This document shows, piece by piece, positions 5,719-13,087 of a DNA stretch of 13,168 nucleotides. Under the pieces are notes generated by a model that was not told the DNA's origin, ran no database searches, and saw only the letters and a program-made list of their open reading frames with translations. Positions within the stretch are counted from its first letter, which is position 1. Every line of letters begins with the position of its first letter. The position numbers and the translations under genes were made by a program. The DNA lies in contig JAIWOH010000178.1 of NCBI GenBank assembly GCA_020216985.1, positions 1-13,168 on the forward strand, given 5' to 3'. Source of the DNA: Nitrospira sp. (GTDB lineage Bacteria > Nitrospirota > Nitrospiria > Nitrospirales > Nitrospiraceae).

Positions 5719-7871
5719 GCCGAAGGCACGCGGAGCGTGGCCGGCGCGTACATCATTCCGACGTAGTCTTTTACCATGCGGGTCGTGCAAAATTGCGGGG
5801 GGATCGTACGGATACATTCTTTGACCATCTGAATCCAGCCGCGAGGAATGCCGTCGCGATCGCGCTGGTAAAAAAGCGGAACCACTTCCTGCTCCAAAAC
5901 GCGATAGAGTTGTTCCGCGTCATGGCGGTCCTGGACTACGGTGGTTTCGTTTTCCGGCAGCGGTTGAATGCCCCAGCCGTTGGCTCCGTTGTATCCCTCG
6001 GCCCACCAGCCGTCGAGTACGCTCAGATTCAAGACCCCGTTCAAGGCCGCCTTCATCCCGCTGGTTCCACTGGCTTCCAAGGGGAAGCGGGGCGTGTTGA
6101 GCCAGACGTCCACCCCCTGGACCAGAAATTTCGCCATGTGCATGTCGTAGTCTTCCAGGAATGCGATGTGCCCGCCCAATTTATGGTCGTGGCAGTAGGA
6201 CAGAACCTCGTGAATGAAATACCGTCCCGGCTCATCGGCCGGGTGGGCCTTACCCGCGAATACCAATTGAACCGGACGCCACCGATCCTGGAGCAGGCAC
6301 TTTAACCGGTCCAGATCCTGAAAAATCAATGTCGCCCGTTTATAAGTGGCGAACCGTCGGGCGAAGCCGATCGTCAGCGCCTCCGGGTCCAGCAACGTTC
6401 CCCGGCTCAGCACCTGCGACGGCTCGAGGCGACCCTGGATCCAGCCGGCCCTGGCCCGTTCGCGGATAAAACTCATGAGTTTTCGCTTCATGGTCTGACG
6501 GACGGCCCACAATTCGTGGTCCGGGACGTCCATGACGCGCTGCCACATGGCCGGATCGTCGCAACCGGTCGTCCAGGTCGGGCTGAGCCATTTGCCGTAT
6601 AACCGGTGCATCTCGGGGGCGACCCAGGTCGAGGTGTGAATGCCGTTGGTGATACTGCGGATGGGGACGTGCTCGGCCGGAAGGCCGGGCCAGAAATGCC
6701 GCCACATTTCCCGCGTGACGCGCCCGTGTTCTCGGCTGACGGCGTTGACGTGGGCCGACAGACGCATGGCCAAGGCGGTCATGTTAAAACCTCGGTCGCG
6801 CGATTCCGGGGTCTCGCCGAGTCGAAGGAATTCCTCCCGCGAGAGACCGAGTTGCTCCCAGTAGCCCGCGAAATAGCGATCCATTAGATGATGCGGGAAA
6901 ACGTCGTGTCCGGCCGGTACCGGCGTATGGGTCGTAAAGACGGTGCGTTGCCGGACCAGCTCGTTGGCCTCCGCGTGAGACAGACCGTTTTGCACGAATT
7001 CGCGCAACAGTTCCAACATCAGAAAAGCCGAATGGCCTTCGTTTGCGTGCCAGACCGAAGGCGCCACCCCCAATGCGCGGAGCATGCGCACGCCTCCGAT
7101 ACCCAAGAGAATTTCCTGGCACAGTCGTGTTTCCTGATCGCCGCCGTACAGCCGCGCTGACAGCGCGCGATCTTCGGGGCTGTTGTCCGGCACGTCCGTA
7201 TCGATCAGGAAGAGCGGCAGGCGTCCGACCGACAGCTTCCACACCATGGAAGTGACGCGGCGTTCTCCCATTTCCACTGTAAAGCGGCAGATCTCTCCGG
7301 ACGGCGTACGAGCCGGATGAACGGGCGATTCGTCGCGAGCGAAGGGTGCGTAGGTCGCTTCTTGCCATCCCTCCGGTGTGAGACGTTGACGGAAGTATCC
7401 TTGCGGGTACATGAATCCCACTCCGACGAGCGGGACGCCGAGATCGCTGGCTTCTTTGCAATGGTCCCCGGCCAAGATGCCGAGACCTCCGCTGTAGATC
7501 GGAACAGACGTATGAAGGCCGAATTCGGCGGAAAAATAAGCGATCGTGGCGGTCGTCACGTCCGGCTGATGGACGCCGCACCAACTCGTCTTGTCGGCCA
7601 GGTAATCATCGAACAGGCGGAACACCGCCGAATAACGGCGGAGGAACGAAGGGTCTTCCGCCAACTGGATCATCCGGTCCGGCTTCACCTCGGCCAGCAG
7701 TTTGACGGGATTGTGGTGCGTGTACAGCCACAGCGTCGGATCGATGGTTTCGAACAATTGGCGCGCCTCAAGGGTCCAACTCCACCAGAGGTTCTGCGCC
7801 AGTTCGTTCAGACGACTGAGGTTCGGCGGCAGGCGGACAGGGAAACCGTTGGTCGAAGCTGAAGTCTCCAC
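5712..7871 (-). CDS. glgP: Alpha-glucan (glycogen/maltodextrin) phosphorylase, GT35
   Basis: This 719-residue enzyme of the short alpha-glucan phosphorylase branch releases glucose 1-phosphate from alpha-1,4-glucans using pyridoxal phosphate. The N-terminal DUF3417-type segment (NLWWSWTLEARQLFETIDP, about 27-45) leads into YFSAEFGLH (112-120) and the glycine-rich IYSGGLGILAGDH (125-137). NEGHSAF at 277-283 and FTTHTPVPAGHD further on are conserved active-site regions. EASGTSGMK at 599-607 carries the pyridoxal phosphate lysine K607, matching the family's EASGT(S/G)xMK. 'FARRFATYKRATL' and the HMAKFLVQGVDVWLNTPR segment are also typical. The start is GTG at 7871, fixed by AAAGGAG at 7877-7883. 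It is cytoplasmic. It lies 81 bp after a gene of unknown function and overlaps the HEAT gene by 7 bp. No glycogen synthesis gene is present in the window. Confidence 0.95.
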   Translation of the reverse strand: METSASTNGFPVRLPPNLSRLNELAQNLWWSWTLEARQLFETIDPTLWLYTHHNPVKLLAEVKPDRMIQLAEDPSFLRRYSAVFRLFDDYLADKTSWCGVHQPDVTTATIAYFSAEFGLHTSVPIYSGGLGILAGDHCKEASDLGVPLVGVGFMYPQGYFRQRLTPEGWQEATYAPFARDESPVHPARTPSGEICRFTVEMGERRVTSMVWKLSVGRLPLFLIDTDVPDNSPEDRALSARLYGGDQETRLCQEILLGIGGVRMLRALGVAPSVWHANEGHSAFLMLELLREFVQNGLSHAEANELVRQRTVFTTHTPVPAGHDVFPHHLMDRYFAGYWEQLGLSREEFLRLGETPESRDRGFNMTALAMRLSAHVNAVSREHGRVTREMWRHFWPGLPAEHVPIRSITNGIHTSTWVAPEMHRLYGKWLSPTWTTGCDDPAMWQRVMDVPDHELWAVRQTMKRKLMSFIRERARAGWIQGRLEPSQVLSRGTLLDPEALTIGFARRFATYKRATLIFQDLDRLKCLLQDRWRPVQLVFAGKAHPADEPGRYFIHEVLSYCHDHKLGGHIAFLEDYDMHMAKFLVQGVDVWLNTPRFPLEASGTSGMKAALNGVLNLSVLDGWWAEGYNGANGWGIQPLPENETTVVQDRHDAEQLYRVLEQEVVPLFYQRDRDGIPRGWIQMVKECIRTIPPQFCTTRMVKDYVGMMYAPATLRVPSAW

Positions 7872-7876
7872 GCTGG

Positions 7877-7883
7877 CTCCTTT
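7877..7883 (-). promoter_or_regulatory. Ribosome binding site fixing the GTG start of glgP
   Basis: AAAGGAG on the minus strand lies 5 nt before the GTG at 7871. It is the only good Shine-Dalgarno near the N-terminus of the phosphorylase and decides for the GTG start. Confidence 0.75.
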
Positions 7884-7952
7884 GAAGTTGAGGTTAACAG
7901 TCAGGTCCTTGGTGCGGGCGGCGAAGCCGGTTTCTTGTGCATGGAAACGGCA

Positions 7953-8810
7953 TCAGGCGTGGCCGGCCCGTTGCGTCGACGCCCATTGCTCCGAGCATGC
8001 CACGGAGGCGCACCGTTCGCCAACGATTTTCGCGACTCGGTTCAACAGGGTGGTGAGTTGTCGGAGTTCATCAGGGGTCAGATCTTCCCGGAATCGAGGG
8101 TGCAATCCCCAACGGGTTTCGACGACGTCGCGGGATATGCTGGACACCATGCTGATCAGTTTGATGTCCCGGCCGGTGGCGCGTTGCCGGTCGGACTGAT
8201 CCGGCCGATCTTGCCGATCCATCGGCTGATCCGATGGTTCGTCGGCCGGAGAGGAAGAGGTTGGCTGTGCCTGCCCCCGCAGAATCGCTTCCATCGCCGG
8301 GACGACGGCACCGGCGCAGAGCGCCGCCGCCGAGCCGAGTTTGGCGTTGCCCGGGGCGCCGAGAGCTTCCGCGATCTTCTCGCCGAAGTCGCGGAACATG
8401 TCGTTCTTGGTTTTGGATTCCTCCGTAACGAGGAAAGTGTAGGGCTCATACGTCCGTCGGCTCTCGGCGACGGTTGCACCGATGGTCAGGGCGATTTCCA
8501 TCTGATCGGTGCGGTCGCCGAATGCCGGCGCAAGCACGTCCTTGAGCCGCCCGGTGACGGCGTCTTCCAGGCCGTTCATGAAGTCCATTTGATCCTTGAT
8601 CGGGATGTGGAGCGCCGCAAGCCGGTCCGCCAGATTGAACAGGATCTTGAGAAACTCCAGGTAGAGGCCCCATTCATTTTGGCGCTTGAGCGTCAGCGCC
8701 TGTTCCGGCGCGGTTTTCTTCATCATCGTGACCGACTCGCCGGCCACGGCAAGCATCAATTCGGCCAGTTGGCGGAGACGTTCTCGGTACGGAGAATCGG
8801 CGGCGGTCAT
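7953..8810 (-). CDS. Conserved-looking helical protein of unknown function (285 aa)
   Basis: I do not recognise this family. The ATG at 8810 has AAAGGA 6 nt upstream, and a promoter with a perfect TATAAT lies just before it, so the gene is real. Residues 1-180 are mostly helical, without a signal peptide or clear membrane span (RLRQLAELMLAVAGESVTMM, WGLYLEFLKILFNLADRLAAL). Residues 182-212 form a polar, disordered linker rich in Ser, Pro, Asp and Gln (DEPSDQPMDRQDRPDQSD). A second helical part follows at 214-270 (LISMVSSISRDVVETRWG, LTPDELRQLTTLLNRVAKIV). No catalytic motif is apparent. It is probably cytoplasmic. It is the first gene before glgP on the same strand, with an 81-bp gap, so co-expression with glycan breakdown is likely, but a role in it is unproven. 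Confidence 0.85.
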   Translation of the reverse strand: MTAADSPYRERLRQLAELMLAVAGESVTMMKKTAPEQALTLKRQNEWGLYLEFLKILFNLADRLAALHIPIKDQMDFMNGLEDAVTGRLKDVLAPAFGDRTDQMEIALTIGATVAESRRTYEPYTFLVTEESKTKNDMFRDFGEKIAEALGAPGNAKLGSAAALCAGAVVPAMEAILRGQAQPTSSSPADEPSDQPMDRQDRPDQSDRQRATGRDIKLISMVSSISRDVVETRWGLHPRFREDLTPDELRQLTTLLNRVAKIVGERCASVACSEQWASTQRAGHA

Positions 8811-8839
8811 AAAATTTCCTTTTCCGAGATCATGGCGCG

Positions 8840-8868
8840 ATTATATCGGAGGCCGGTGCGGGGCGCAA
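8840..8868 (-). promoter_or_regulatory. Promoter for the unknown-glgP-HEAT-coiled-coil operon
   Basis: On the minus strand TATAAT (8840-8845), a perfect -10, lies 17 bp downstream of TTGCGC (8863-8868), a weak -35 (3 of 6). Transcription would start near 8833, about 22 nt before the ATG at 8810. No other strong promoter was seen inside the four-gene minus-strand cluster, but I did not score every position. Confidence 0.6.
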
Positions 8869-9065
8869 AGTGGAAGGCGTGAATGGCTCTGGGTAGCGGT
8901 GGTTGACGAGCGCAGCCACGAAACACGTCCGGAAGTTGGCGAGGTTAAGCTGCTCGTTATTGCTCATGCCGATGACTGTGGAATGAGATGAAACGGCGGG
9001 ATGAGCGGCCGACGTGCGTGCCCGACGATCGACAGCCGGACCGATTTGCAGGCCGGTTTGCCGGT

Positions 9066-9094
9066 TTGAACGAGCGTCGATCACCCTGTATAAA
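9066..9094 (+). promoter_or_regulatory. Promoter for the helicase gene
   Basis: TTGAAC (9066-9071) and TATAAA (9089-9094) are separated by exactly 17 bp. The -35 fits at 4 of 6 bases and the -10 at 5 of 6. The predicted transcription start is near 9101, leaving a leader of about 100 nt. An extended -10-like TGCTATACC lies a little downstream at 9109-9117 and might be a second start. No LexA box of the CTGT-N8-ACAG type is visible. Confidence 0.6.
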
Positions 9095-9143
9095 AGAGAA
9101 CGAGACTGTGCTATACCACGGACCTCTCTAAATCGAAGCCGAA

Positions 9144-9184
9144 CGAGTCGGTCATCCAACGAGTCATTCGCCGCGAGTCATTCG
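9144..9184 (+). repeat. Direct repeats CGAGTCATTCG in the helicase leader
   Basis: CGAGTCATTCG occurs exactly at 9160-9170 and 9174-9184. A related CGAGTCGGTCAT starts at 9144. The spacings are 16 and 14 bp, between the promoter and the start codon. They could be a regulator's binding sites or a slippage product; only the repetition is directly seen. Confidence 0.5.
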
Positions 9185-9200
9185 TCCCGATGGCATTCTG

Positions 9201-11228
9201 ATGGAACGACAAGCCAAGCCCTACGTGTTGAAACGGTCAGCCGACCAGGCGCCGCCGCGGCGGCTGATGATCGATTATGCCGCCGCGCTCAATCCGCAGC
9301 AATTGGCGGCGGTGACGGCGGGCGAGGGGCCGGCGCTGGTGATCGCCGGCGCGGGAAGCGGCAAGACGCGCACGTTGGTCTATCGCGTGGCCTATCTGAT
9401 CGATTCCGGCGTCGATCCGTCGAATATTCTCTTGCTCACGTTCACGCGCAAGTCGGCGCAGGAAATGTTGGAGCGTGCCGGTGAGTTGATCGGGGCCGGT
9501 ACGCAGCGCGTGTGCGGCGGGACGTTCCACTCCGTCGCCAATACTCTTTTGCGGCGATATGGCCGTTCGGTCGGCGTGGAGCCGGGGTTCACGATTCTGG
9601 ACCGCGGCGACGCGGAAGATTTGATCGGCCTGTGCCGCACGCAGTTGGGCTTCAATGAAAAGGCCAAACGCTTCCCCCGCAAGGGGACGATCATGGAGCT
9701 GTTCAGCAAGAGCGAAAATACGCTGACGAACCTGGAAGACGTCCTGCTGGAAGAGTTCAGCCATTTCTCTGATCACCTGGAGGACTTGGCCAAACTGCAC
9801 CGGGCCTACCAGGCGGCCAAGCGGCAGAAACAGTTGTTGGACTACGACGACCTGCTGGTGATGCTGCGGCGGGTGTTGGCGACCGATGAGGCGGCCCGGA
9901 CGGCCATTTCGCGTCAGTACCGATACATTCTGGTGGATGAATACCAAGACACGAATCGACTTCAGGCGGATGTCGTCCGCCGGTTGGCCGCGACGCACGA
10001 CAATGTGATGGTCGTCGGGGACGATTCGCAGTCGATCTACGCGTTCCGGGGCGCGACGTTTAGAAACATCATGGAGTTTCCGGATCTCTTTCCGGGCGCC
10101 ACGGTGTACAAGCTGGAAGAAAACTATCGCAGCACGCAGCCGATCCTGAATCTGGCGAACAGCATCATCGAGGAGGCGGCGGAGAAATATACCAAGCGTC
10201 TGTTTACGAGAAAGCTCGACGGCCCCTTGCCGGTGCTGGCAGAGGCGGCCGGCGAGAACGCGCAGTCGCGGTTCATCGCGCAGAAGATTCTTGAACTGCG
10301 GGAGGAAGGGGTGCCGTTGAGCGAGGTAGCGGTGCTGTTTCGATCGAGCTTCCATTCCTTCGATTTGGAAATCGAACTCTCCCGCGCCGGGCTGCCGTTC
10401 ATCAAGCGCGGGGGCGTCAAGTTCATCGAAACGGCCCACGTCAAGGACGTACTGGCGCATGTGCGGGTGGCCGCCAACCCACTTGATCTGGTCAGTTGGC
10501 ACCGGGCGCTCATGTTGGTGGAAGGCGTCGGGCCGAAGAAGGCTCAAGACCTGTTGTCGTTGATTGCAAAAGCCAATCGGCCTTCCGATGCGTTGCGGGT
10601 CGGGGCCGGCCGCTCCGCTCGAGCGCTCGCGACTCTCGCCGACATGTTGGATGGTTTGACGGGAAACGACCGTCGGTCGCCGGCGGACTCCATCGCCCAC
10701 GTGTACGACTATTATCTCCCTCTTCTCAAGGAGCACTACGACGATTATCCCAAGCGCATGCGGGATCTGGATCATCTCCATACGATTGCCGGGAACTATG
10801 CCGAGCTCGATGAGTTTTTGGCCGATCTGGCCCTGGAGCCGCCGGATGGGAGCATCGTGGACGTGGAAGCGACGGAGCGTGACGACGAACGGCTCGTGTT
10901 GTCCACGATCCATTCGGCCAAGGGACTGGAATGGGAGGCGGTCTTTGTGATCTGGGTGGTGGACGGTCGGTTTCCTTCGGCCTATTCGTTTCTGACCGAC
11001 GAAGAACTGGAAGAAGAACGGCGGCTGTTCTATGTGGCCGTGACGCGCGCGAGACGGCATTTGTTCCTGACCTATCCGGTCAACGTGTACGACAAGTCCA
11101 GTGGGATGGTGCTCTCGAAACCGTCTCGCTTCCTCGATCCTGTCTCGCCCGAGCTTCTTGAGGTGCTCGCCTTGGTCGAAGAAGGGGGACGAGAGGAGGA
11201 GTGGAGGACGTCGCGGTATTGGGATTGA
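9201..11228 (+). CDS. ATP-dependent DNA helicase, UvrD/PcrA/Rep family (SF1A)
   Basis: This 675-residue protein has all SF1A motifs in order. Motif I is AGAGSGKT at 49-56, motif Ia LLLTFTRKSAQEM at 77-89, motif II LVDEYQDT at 244-251, motif III VVGDDSQSIYAFRG at 271-284, motif IV ENYRST at 307-312, motif V LSTIHSAKGLEWE at 567-579 and motif VI EEERRLFYVAVTRAR at 604-618. Such enzymes unwind DNA 3' to 5' in repair, restart or recombination. It is shorter than PcrA or UvrD (about 720) and ends about 57 residues after motif VI without an obvious Tudor-like tail, so I cannot assign it as the orthologue of UvrD, PcrA or Rep. Residues 1-22 are an unusual basic extension; ATG at 9267 (MIDYAAALNPQQ) is an alternative start. 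No clear Shine-Dalgarno precedes either. Followed 2 bp later by the metallopeptidase-like gene. Confidence 0.95.
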   Translation: MERQAKPYVLKRSADQAPPRRLMIDYAAALNPQQLAAVTAGEGPALVIAGAGSGKTRTLVYRVAYLIDSGVDPSNILLLTFTRKSAQEMLERAGELIGAGTQRVCGGTFHSVANTLLRRYGRSVGVEPGFTILDRGDAEDLIGLCRTQLGFNEKAKRFPRKGTIMELFSKSENTLTNLEDVLLEEFSHFSDHLEDLAKLHRAYQAAKRQKQLLDYDDLLVMLRRVLATDEAARTAISRQYRYILVDEYQDTNRLQADVVRRLAATHDNVMVVGDDSQSIYAFRGATFRNIMEFPDLFPGATVYKLEENYRSTQPILNLANSIIEEAAEKYTKRLFTRKLDGPLPVLAEAAGENAQSRFIAQKILELREEGVPLSEVAVLFRSSFHSFDLEIELSRAGLPFIKRGGVKFIETAHVKDVLAHVRVAANPLDLVSWHRALMLVEGVGPKKAQDLLSLIAKANRPSDALRVGAGRSARALATLADMLDGLTGNDRRSPADSIAHVYDYYLPLLKEHYDDYPKRMRDLDHLHTIAGNYAELDEFLADLALEPPDGSIVDVEATERDDERLVLSTIHSAKGLEWEAVFVIWVVDGRFPSAYSFLTDEELEEERRLFYVAVTRARRHLFLTYPVNVYDKSSGMVLSKPSRFLDPVSPELLEVLALVEEGGREEEWRTSRYWD

Positions 11229-11230
11229 GC

Positions 11231-12214
11231 ATGCCGGGCTGCAGGGGGAGGGACCGTCGCCACGTGTCTGCCGCGTCACGGTCGTCGGTACTTTTTCAGC
11301 CCATTGTGCGTGTCTCCGTCCTCTTGCCGAGCGGTCTCTTATTACTTGTTTTCGGATGGTGGGGGTGGCCGGGCGGTTCTTGGGCGGGGGCTGTTTCCGC
11401 CGTCGGTGACGGCCGATCAGCCTCCGAGTCGATGAAGTCGATATGGAGCCGATTGATTGTCGAGGCGGATCGCCTTCATCTTCCCACCAAGTTTCTTAAG
11501 CGGATGCCGGCCGATTTCATTCGGTTCGAATTCGACGATCTTCGGACCTATGCGGCGGAATACCATCCCGGCGACCATCGGATGGTGCTCAATCGATCGC
11601 TGTCCTTCAACGCAGCCGGTGCCGTCCTGAAGCCGTTGCGCGCCATGACGCACCAAGAACTCCAGGTGCTGTACCACGAGCTCTTCCACGCCTACATGGA
11701 TTATTTGACGACCCTTGAAGAGCAAGGAGGAGAGACAGGCGGAACGCCTGAACTATTGCGCTTTGCCCGGCGACAGCAGGTGTGCCGATATGGTGCGGTG
11801 GCGATCATGCCCCTCGCGCAACGGCCGCACGAGACCGAAGTCCGGTACTTGACCGAATCGGAATCCTGGGAGGCACTGAACGAGACGTGGGCGGTTTTTA
11901 TCGGATGGGCGATTTGGACGCAGCTCGAGATACAAGGGAAACATCATGGTCGGCCAGAACGTCAAAAAGAGCAATGGGCGGAACGTTTGAAGACCGCGTT
12001 CTCTCAAGGAGAGTTCCGTGGATACTACGTGCCGCAAGATGCTGAAGAACGGCGGGTGGCTCAAAAGAGATTTCTCGGCAAACCGTCGCAACTTTCATGG
12101 AGCGAGACAGAGGTTTTAATGACACAAGCACTCGATTTTTCAGAAGAATTGGTCAAGTGGCTGAAAGGATCTCAAAAAGCCTCGATTGCCGATGAAGCAC
12201 CTGCCTCCTGTTAA
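11231..12214 (+). CDS. Exported putative zinc metallopeptidase (HExxH), family not recognised
   Basis: From ATG at 11231 the product has 327 residues. GTG at 11264 is a serious alternative: GGGGGAGGGA (11244-11253) precedes it and it would give a more normal signal peptide. The hydrophobic stretch VSVLLPSGLLLLVFGWWG, about residues 29-46, followed by SWAGA-type small residues, predicts export. The key motif is HELFH at residues 149-153 within LQVLYHELFHAYMDYL, a classic HExxH zinc site. About 60-70 residues later comes TESESWEALNETWAVFIGW (about 208-226), rich in glutamates that could supply the third ligand of a gluzincin-type site. The rest is helical, with charged segments near the C-terminus (AEERRVAQKRFLG). 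The gene starts 2 bp after the helicase stop and may be co-transcribed. Enzyme activity is inferred from the motif alone. Confidence 0.8.
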   Translation: MPGCRGRDRRHVSAASRSSVLFQPIVRVSVLLPSGLLLLVFGWWGWPGGSWAGAVSAVGDGRSASESMKSIWSRLIVEADRLHLPTKFLKRMPADFIRFEFDDLRTYAAEYHPGDHRMVLNRSLSFNAAGAVLKPLRAMTHQELQVLYHELFHAYMDYLTTLEEQGGETGGTPELLRFARRQQVCRYGAVAIMPLAQRPHETEVRYLTESESWEALNETWAVFIGWAIWTQLEIQGKHHGRPERQKEQWAERLKTAFSQGEFRGYYVPQDAEERRVAQKRFLGKPSQLSWSETEVLMTQALDFSEELVKWLKGSQKASIADEAPASC

Positions 12215-12263
12215 CGTAAAGGCCGCCAGGGCATTAAAAAATTTAAAGAAGATGGATCGTCTC

Positions 12264-12292
12264 TTGACATAGCAACACTTCGTCAATAGAAT
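12264..12292 (+). promoter_or_regulatory. Strong promoter for the tRNA-tuf operon
   Basis: TTGACA (12264-12269), a perfect -35, is followed after exactly 17 bp by TAGAAT (12287-12292), 5 of 6 to TATAAT. This is the best promoter match in the window, as expected for stable RNA and EF-Tu. Transcription would start near 12299, about 160 nt before tRNA-Tyr. The surrounding DNA from 12215 to about 12440 is noticeably richer in A and T than the neighbouring genes. Confidence 0.75.
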
Positions 12293-12330
12293 CCAGCATT
12301 TCTTAATTGACCCATCCTGCTGCATCAGCG

Positions 12331-12351
12331 CTTCAATCTTTCGGATTGAAG
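12331..12351 (+). other. Leader hairpin upstream of tRNA-Tyr
   Basis: CTTCAATC (12331-12338) pairs perfectly with GATTGAAG (12344-12351) around the 5-nt loop TTTCG. No T-run follows, so it is not an intrinsic terminator. It lies within the predicted leader of the tRNA-tuf transcript and may be a processing or stability element. The stem is directly visible; the role is inferred. Confidence 0.45.
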
Positions 12352-12460
12352 AGAAGTGCGCGGAGGGGTTTGCTCTTGTTTCGCATCGGTGAATCAAGGG
12401 CTATTCCCCGATAAAGGTGATTGTCCAGAACAAAAATACGTCGCGGGGATGGCGTGTTGC

Positions 12461-12546
12461 GGGCAGGTACCCAAGTGGCCAAAGGGGGCAGACTGTAAAT
12501 CTGCTGGCTTATGTCTTCCAAGGTTCGAATCCTTGCCTGCCCACCA
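12461..12546 (+). tRNA. tRNA-Tyr (anticodon GUA)
   Basis: The acceptor stem GGGCAGG (12461-12467) pairs with CCTGCCC (12536-12542), followed by discriminator A and an encoded CCA. The anticodon stem GCAGA/TCTGC encloses CTGTAAA with anticodon GTA at 12495-12497. The T arm is CAAGG-TTCGAAT-CCTTG. A long variable arm makes it class II, as bacterial tRNA-Tyr should be; 86 nt in total. First RNA gene of the tRNA-tuf operon. Confidence 0.97.
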
Positions 12547-12601
12547 AACCGTGCTTGCTCATGCCGCTGCGCTTGTTGAAAACGTGCAGTGGGGTAAGTG
12601 T

Positions 12602-12616
12602 CCCGAGTGTCTCGGG
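12602..12616 (+). other. Hairpin in the tRNA-Tyr/tRNA-Gly spacer
   Basis: CCCGAG (12602-12607) pairs with CTCGGG (12611-12616) around the loop TGT, followed by CTTT. It is a perfect 6-bp stem but the T tract is only three bases, so at most a weak terminator or an RNase processing signal between the two tRNAs. Confidence 0.35.
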
Positions 12617-12648
12617 CTTTGAAGTGCTGATACGTTGAAGTCGCGGGG

Positions 12649-12723
12649 GCGGGCGTAGCTCAGTGGTAGAGTCCCAGCCTTCCAAGCTGGTTGTCGTGGG
12701 TTCAAATCCCATCGCCCGCTCCA
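12649..12723 (+). tRNA. tRNA-Gly (anticodon UCC)
   Basis: The acceptor stem GCGGGCG (12649-12655) pairs with CGCCCGC (12713-12719), followed by T and an encoded CCA. The anticodon stem CCAGC/GCTGG encloses CTTCCAA with anticodon TCC at 12681-12683. The T loop is TTCAAAT. It is 75 nt long. Second RNA gene of the operon. Confidence 0.97.
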
Positions 12724-12850
12724 AAAAAGATGCAAGCGACAACCACCGTGGGCGGCAACCATGGAATGTAATGTAATGTGTGGGTCGCTCGGGGCTGGGG
12801 AAATCGGGTCTCGTGTTGACGATGATGAGCGACGAATGACGATGAAGAGC

Positions 12851-12926
12851 GCCCACGTAGCTCAGTCGGTAGAGCACGTCCTTGGTAAGGACGAGGTCAC
12901 GCGTTCGATCCGCGTCGTGGGCTCCA
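12851..12926 (+). tRNA. tRNA-Thr (anticodon GGU)
   Basis: The acceptor stem GCCCACG (12851-12857) pairs with CGTGGGC (12916-12922), followed by T and an encoded CCA. The anticodon stem CGTCC/GGACG encloses TTGGTAA with anticodon GGT at 12884-12886. The T loop is TTCGATC. It is 76 nt long. Third RNA gene, about 160 bp before tuf. Confidence 0.97.
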
Positions 12927-12981
12927 CCGGATCGGGCGAACGTGAAGCCGGCAAAAGAAGCGGACGGTCTCGGCGGCCGTA

Positions 12982-13021
12982 GACGCTTCGCGTCAATGAA
13001 ACACTGTGCGAAGCACTGTGC
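12982..13021 (+). other. Hairpin and short direct repeat between tRNA-Thr and tuf
   Basis: GACGC (12982-12986) pairs with GCGTC (12990-12994) around TTC. Just after it CACTGTGC occurs twice (13002-13009 and 13014-13021), separated by GAAG. They lie in the 161-nt spacer before tuf. They may be processing or mRNA-stability signals; no function is shown by the sequence. Confidence 0.3.
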
Positions 13022-13074
13022 CCGGCGTCCTGATCAAATACGAAAGCGGACAAAATTATTGAGGGGAGCTAGAC

Positions 13075-13081
13075 AAAGGAG
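13075..13081 (+). promoter_or_regulatory. Ribosome binding site of tuf
   Basis: AAAGGAG lies 6 nt before the ATG at 13088, a strong site fitting a very highly expressed gene and fixing its start. Confidence 0.8.
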
Positions 13082-13087
13082 CGAGGT

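Larger units (their letters stand above)
8811..9200. other. Divergent intergenic region (390 bp) between the glgP operon and the helicase gene
   Basis: No gene is supported here. A 109-codon frame on the minus strand (9159 to 8830) has no ribosome binding site or protein-like composition. The region contains two opposed promoters (8840-8868 minus and 9066-9094 plus), a doubled GCCGGTTT just before the plus promoter, and three related CGAGTC-type direct repeats at 9144-9184. The stretch 8870-9060 shows nothing I can name. Confidence 0.6.

Noticed and set aside
8830..9159. Minus-strand frame of 109 codons in the intergenic region
   Set aside because: No ribosome binding site and no protein-like features. 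It covers both promoters, which would be odd for a gene.
9237..11279. A 680-codon open frame on the minus strand across the helicase gene
   Set aside because: The plus-strand frame encodes all SF1A helicase motifs. The antisense frame has no motif, no ribosome binding site and a composition typical of the shadow of GC-rich coding DNA.
12215..12263. Terminator for the metallopeptidase gene
   Set aside because: The stretch is A-rich but contains no convincing stem followed by T residues on the plus strand.
12356..12622. Plus-strand frame running through tRNA-Tyr
   Set aside because: It spans a complete tRNA gene and a spacer, so it is not a protein gene.
12509..12877. Minus-strand frames across the tRNA genes containing 'GFEPTTTSLEGWDSTTELRPP' like text
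   Set aside because: These are antisense translations of tRNA-Gly and tRNA-Tyr, a well-known source of spurious database proteins.
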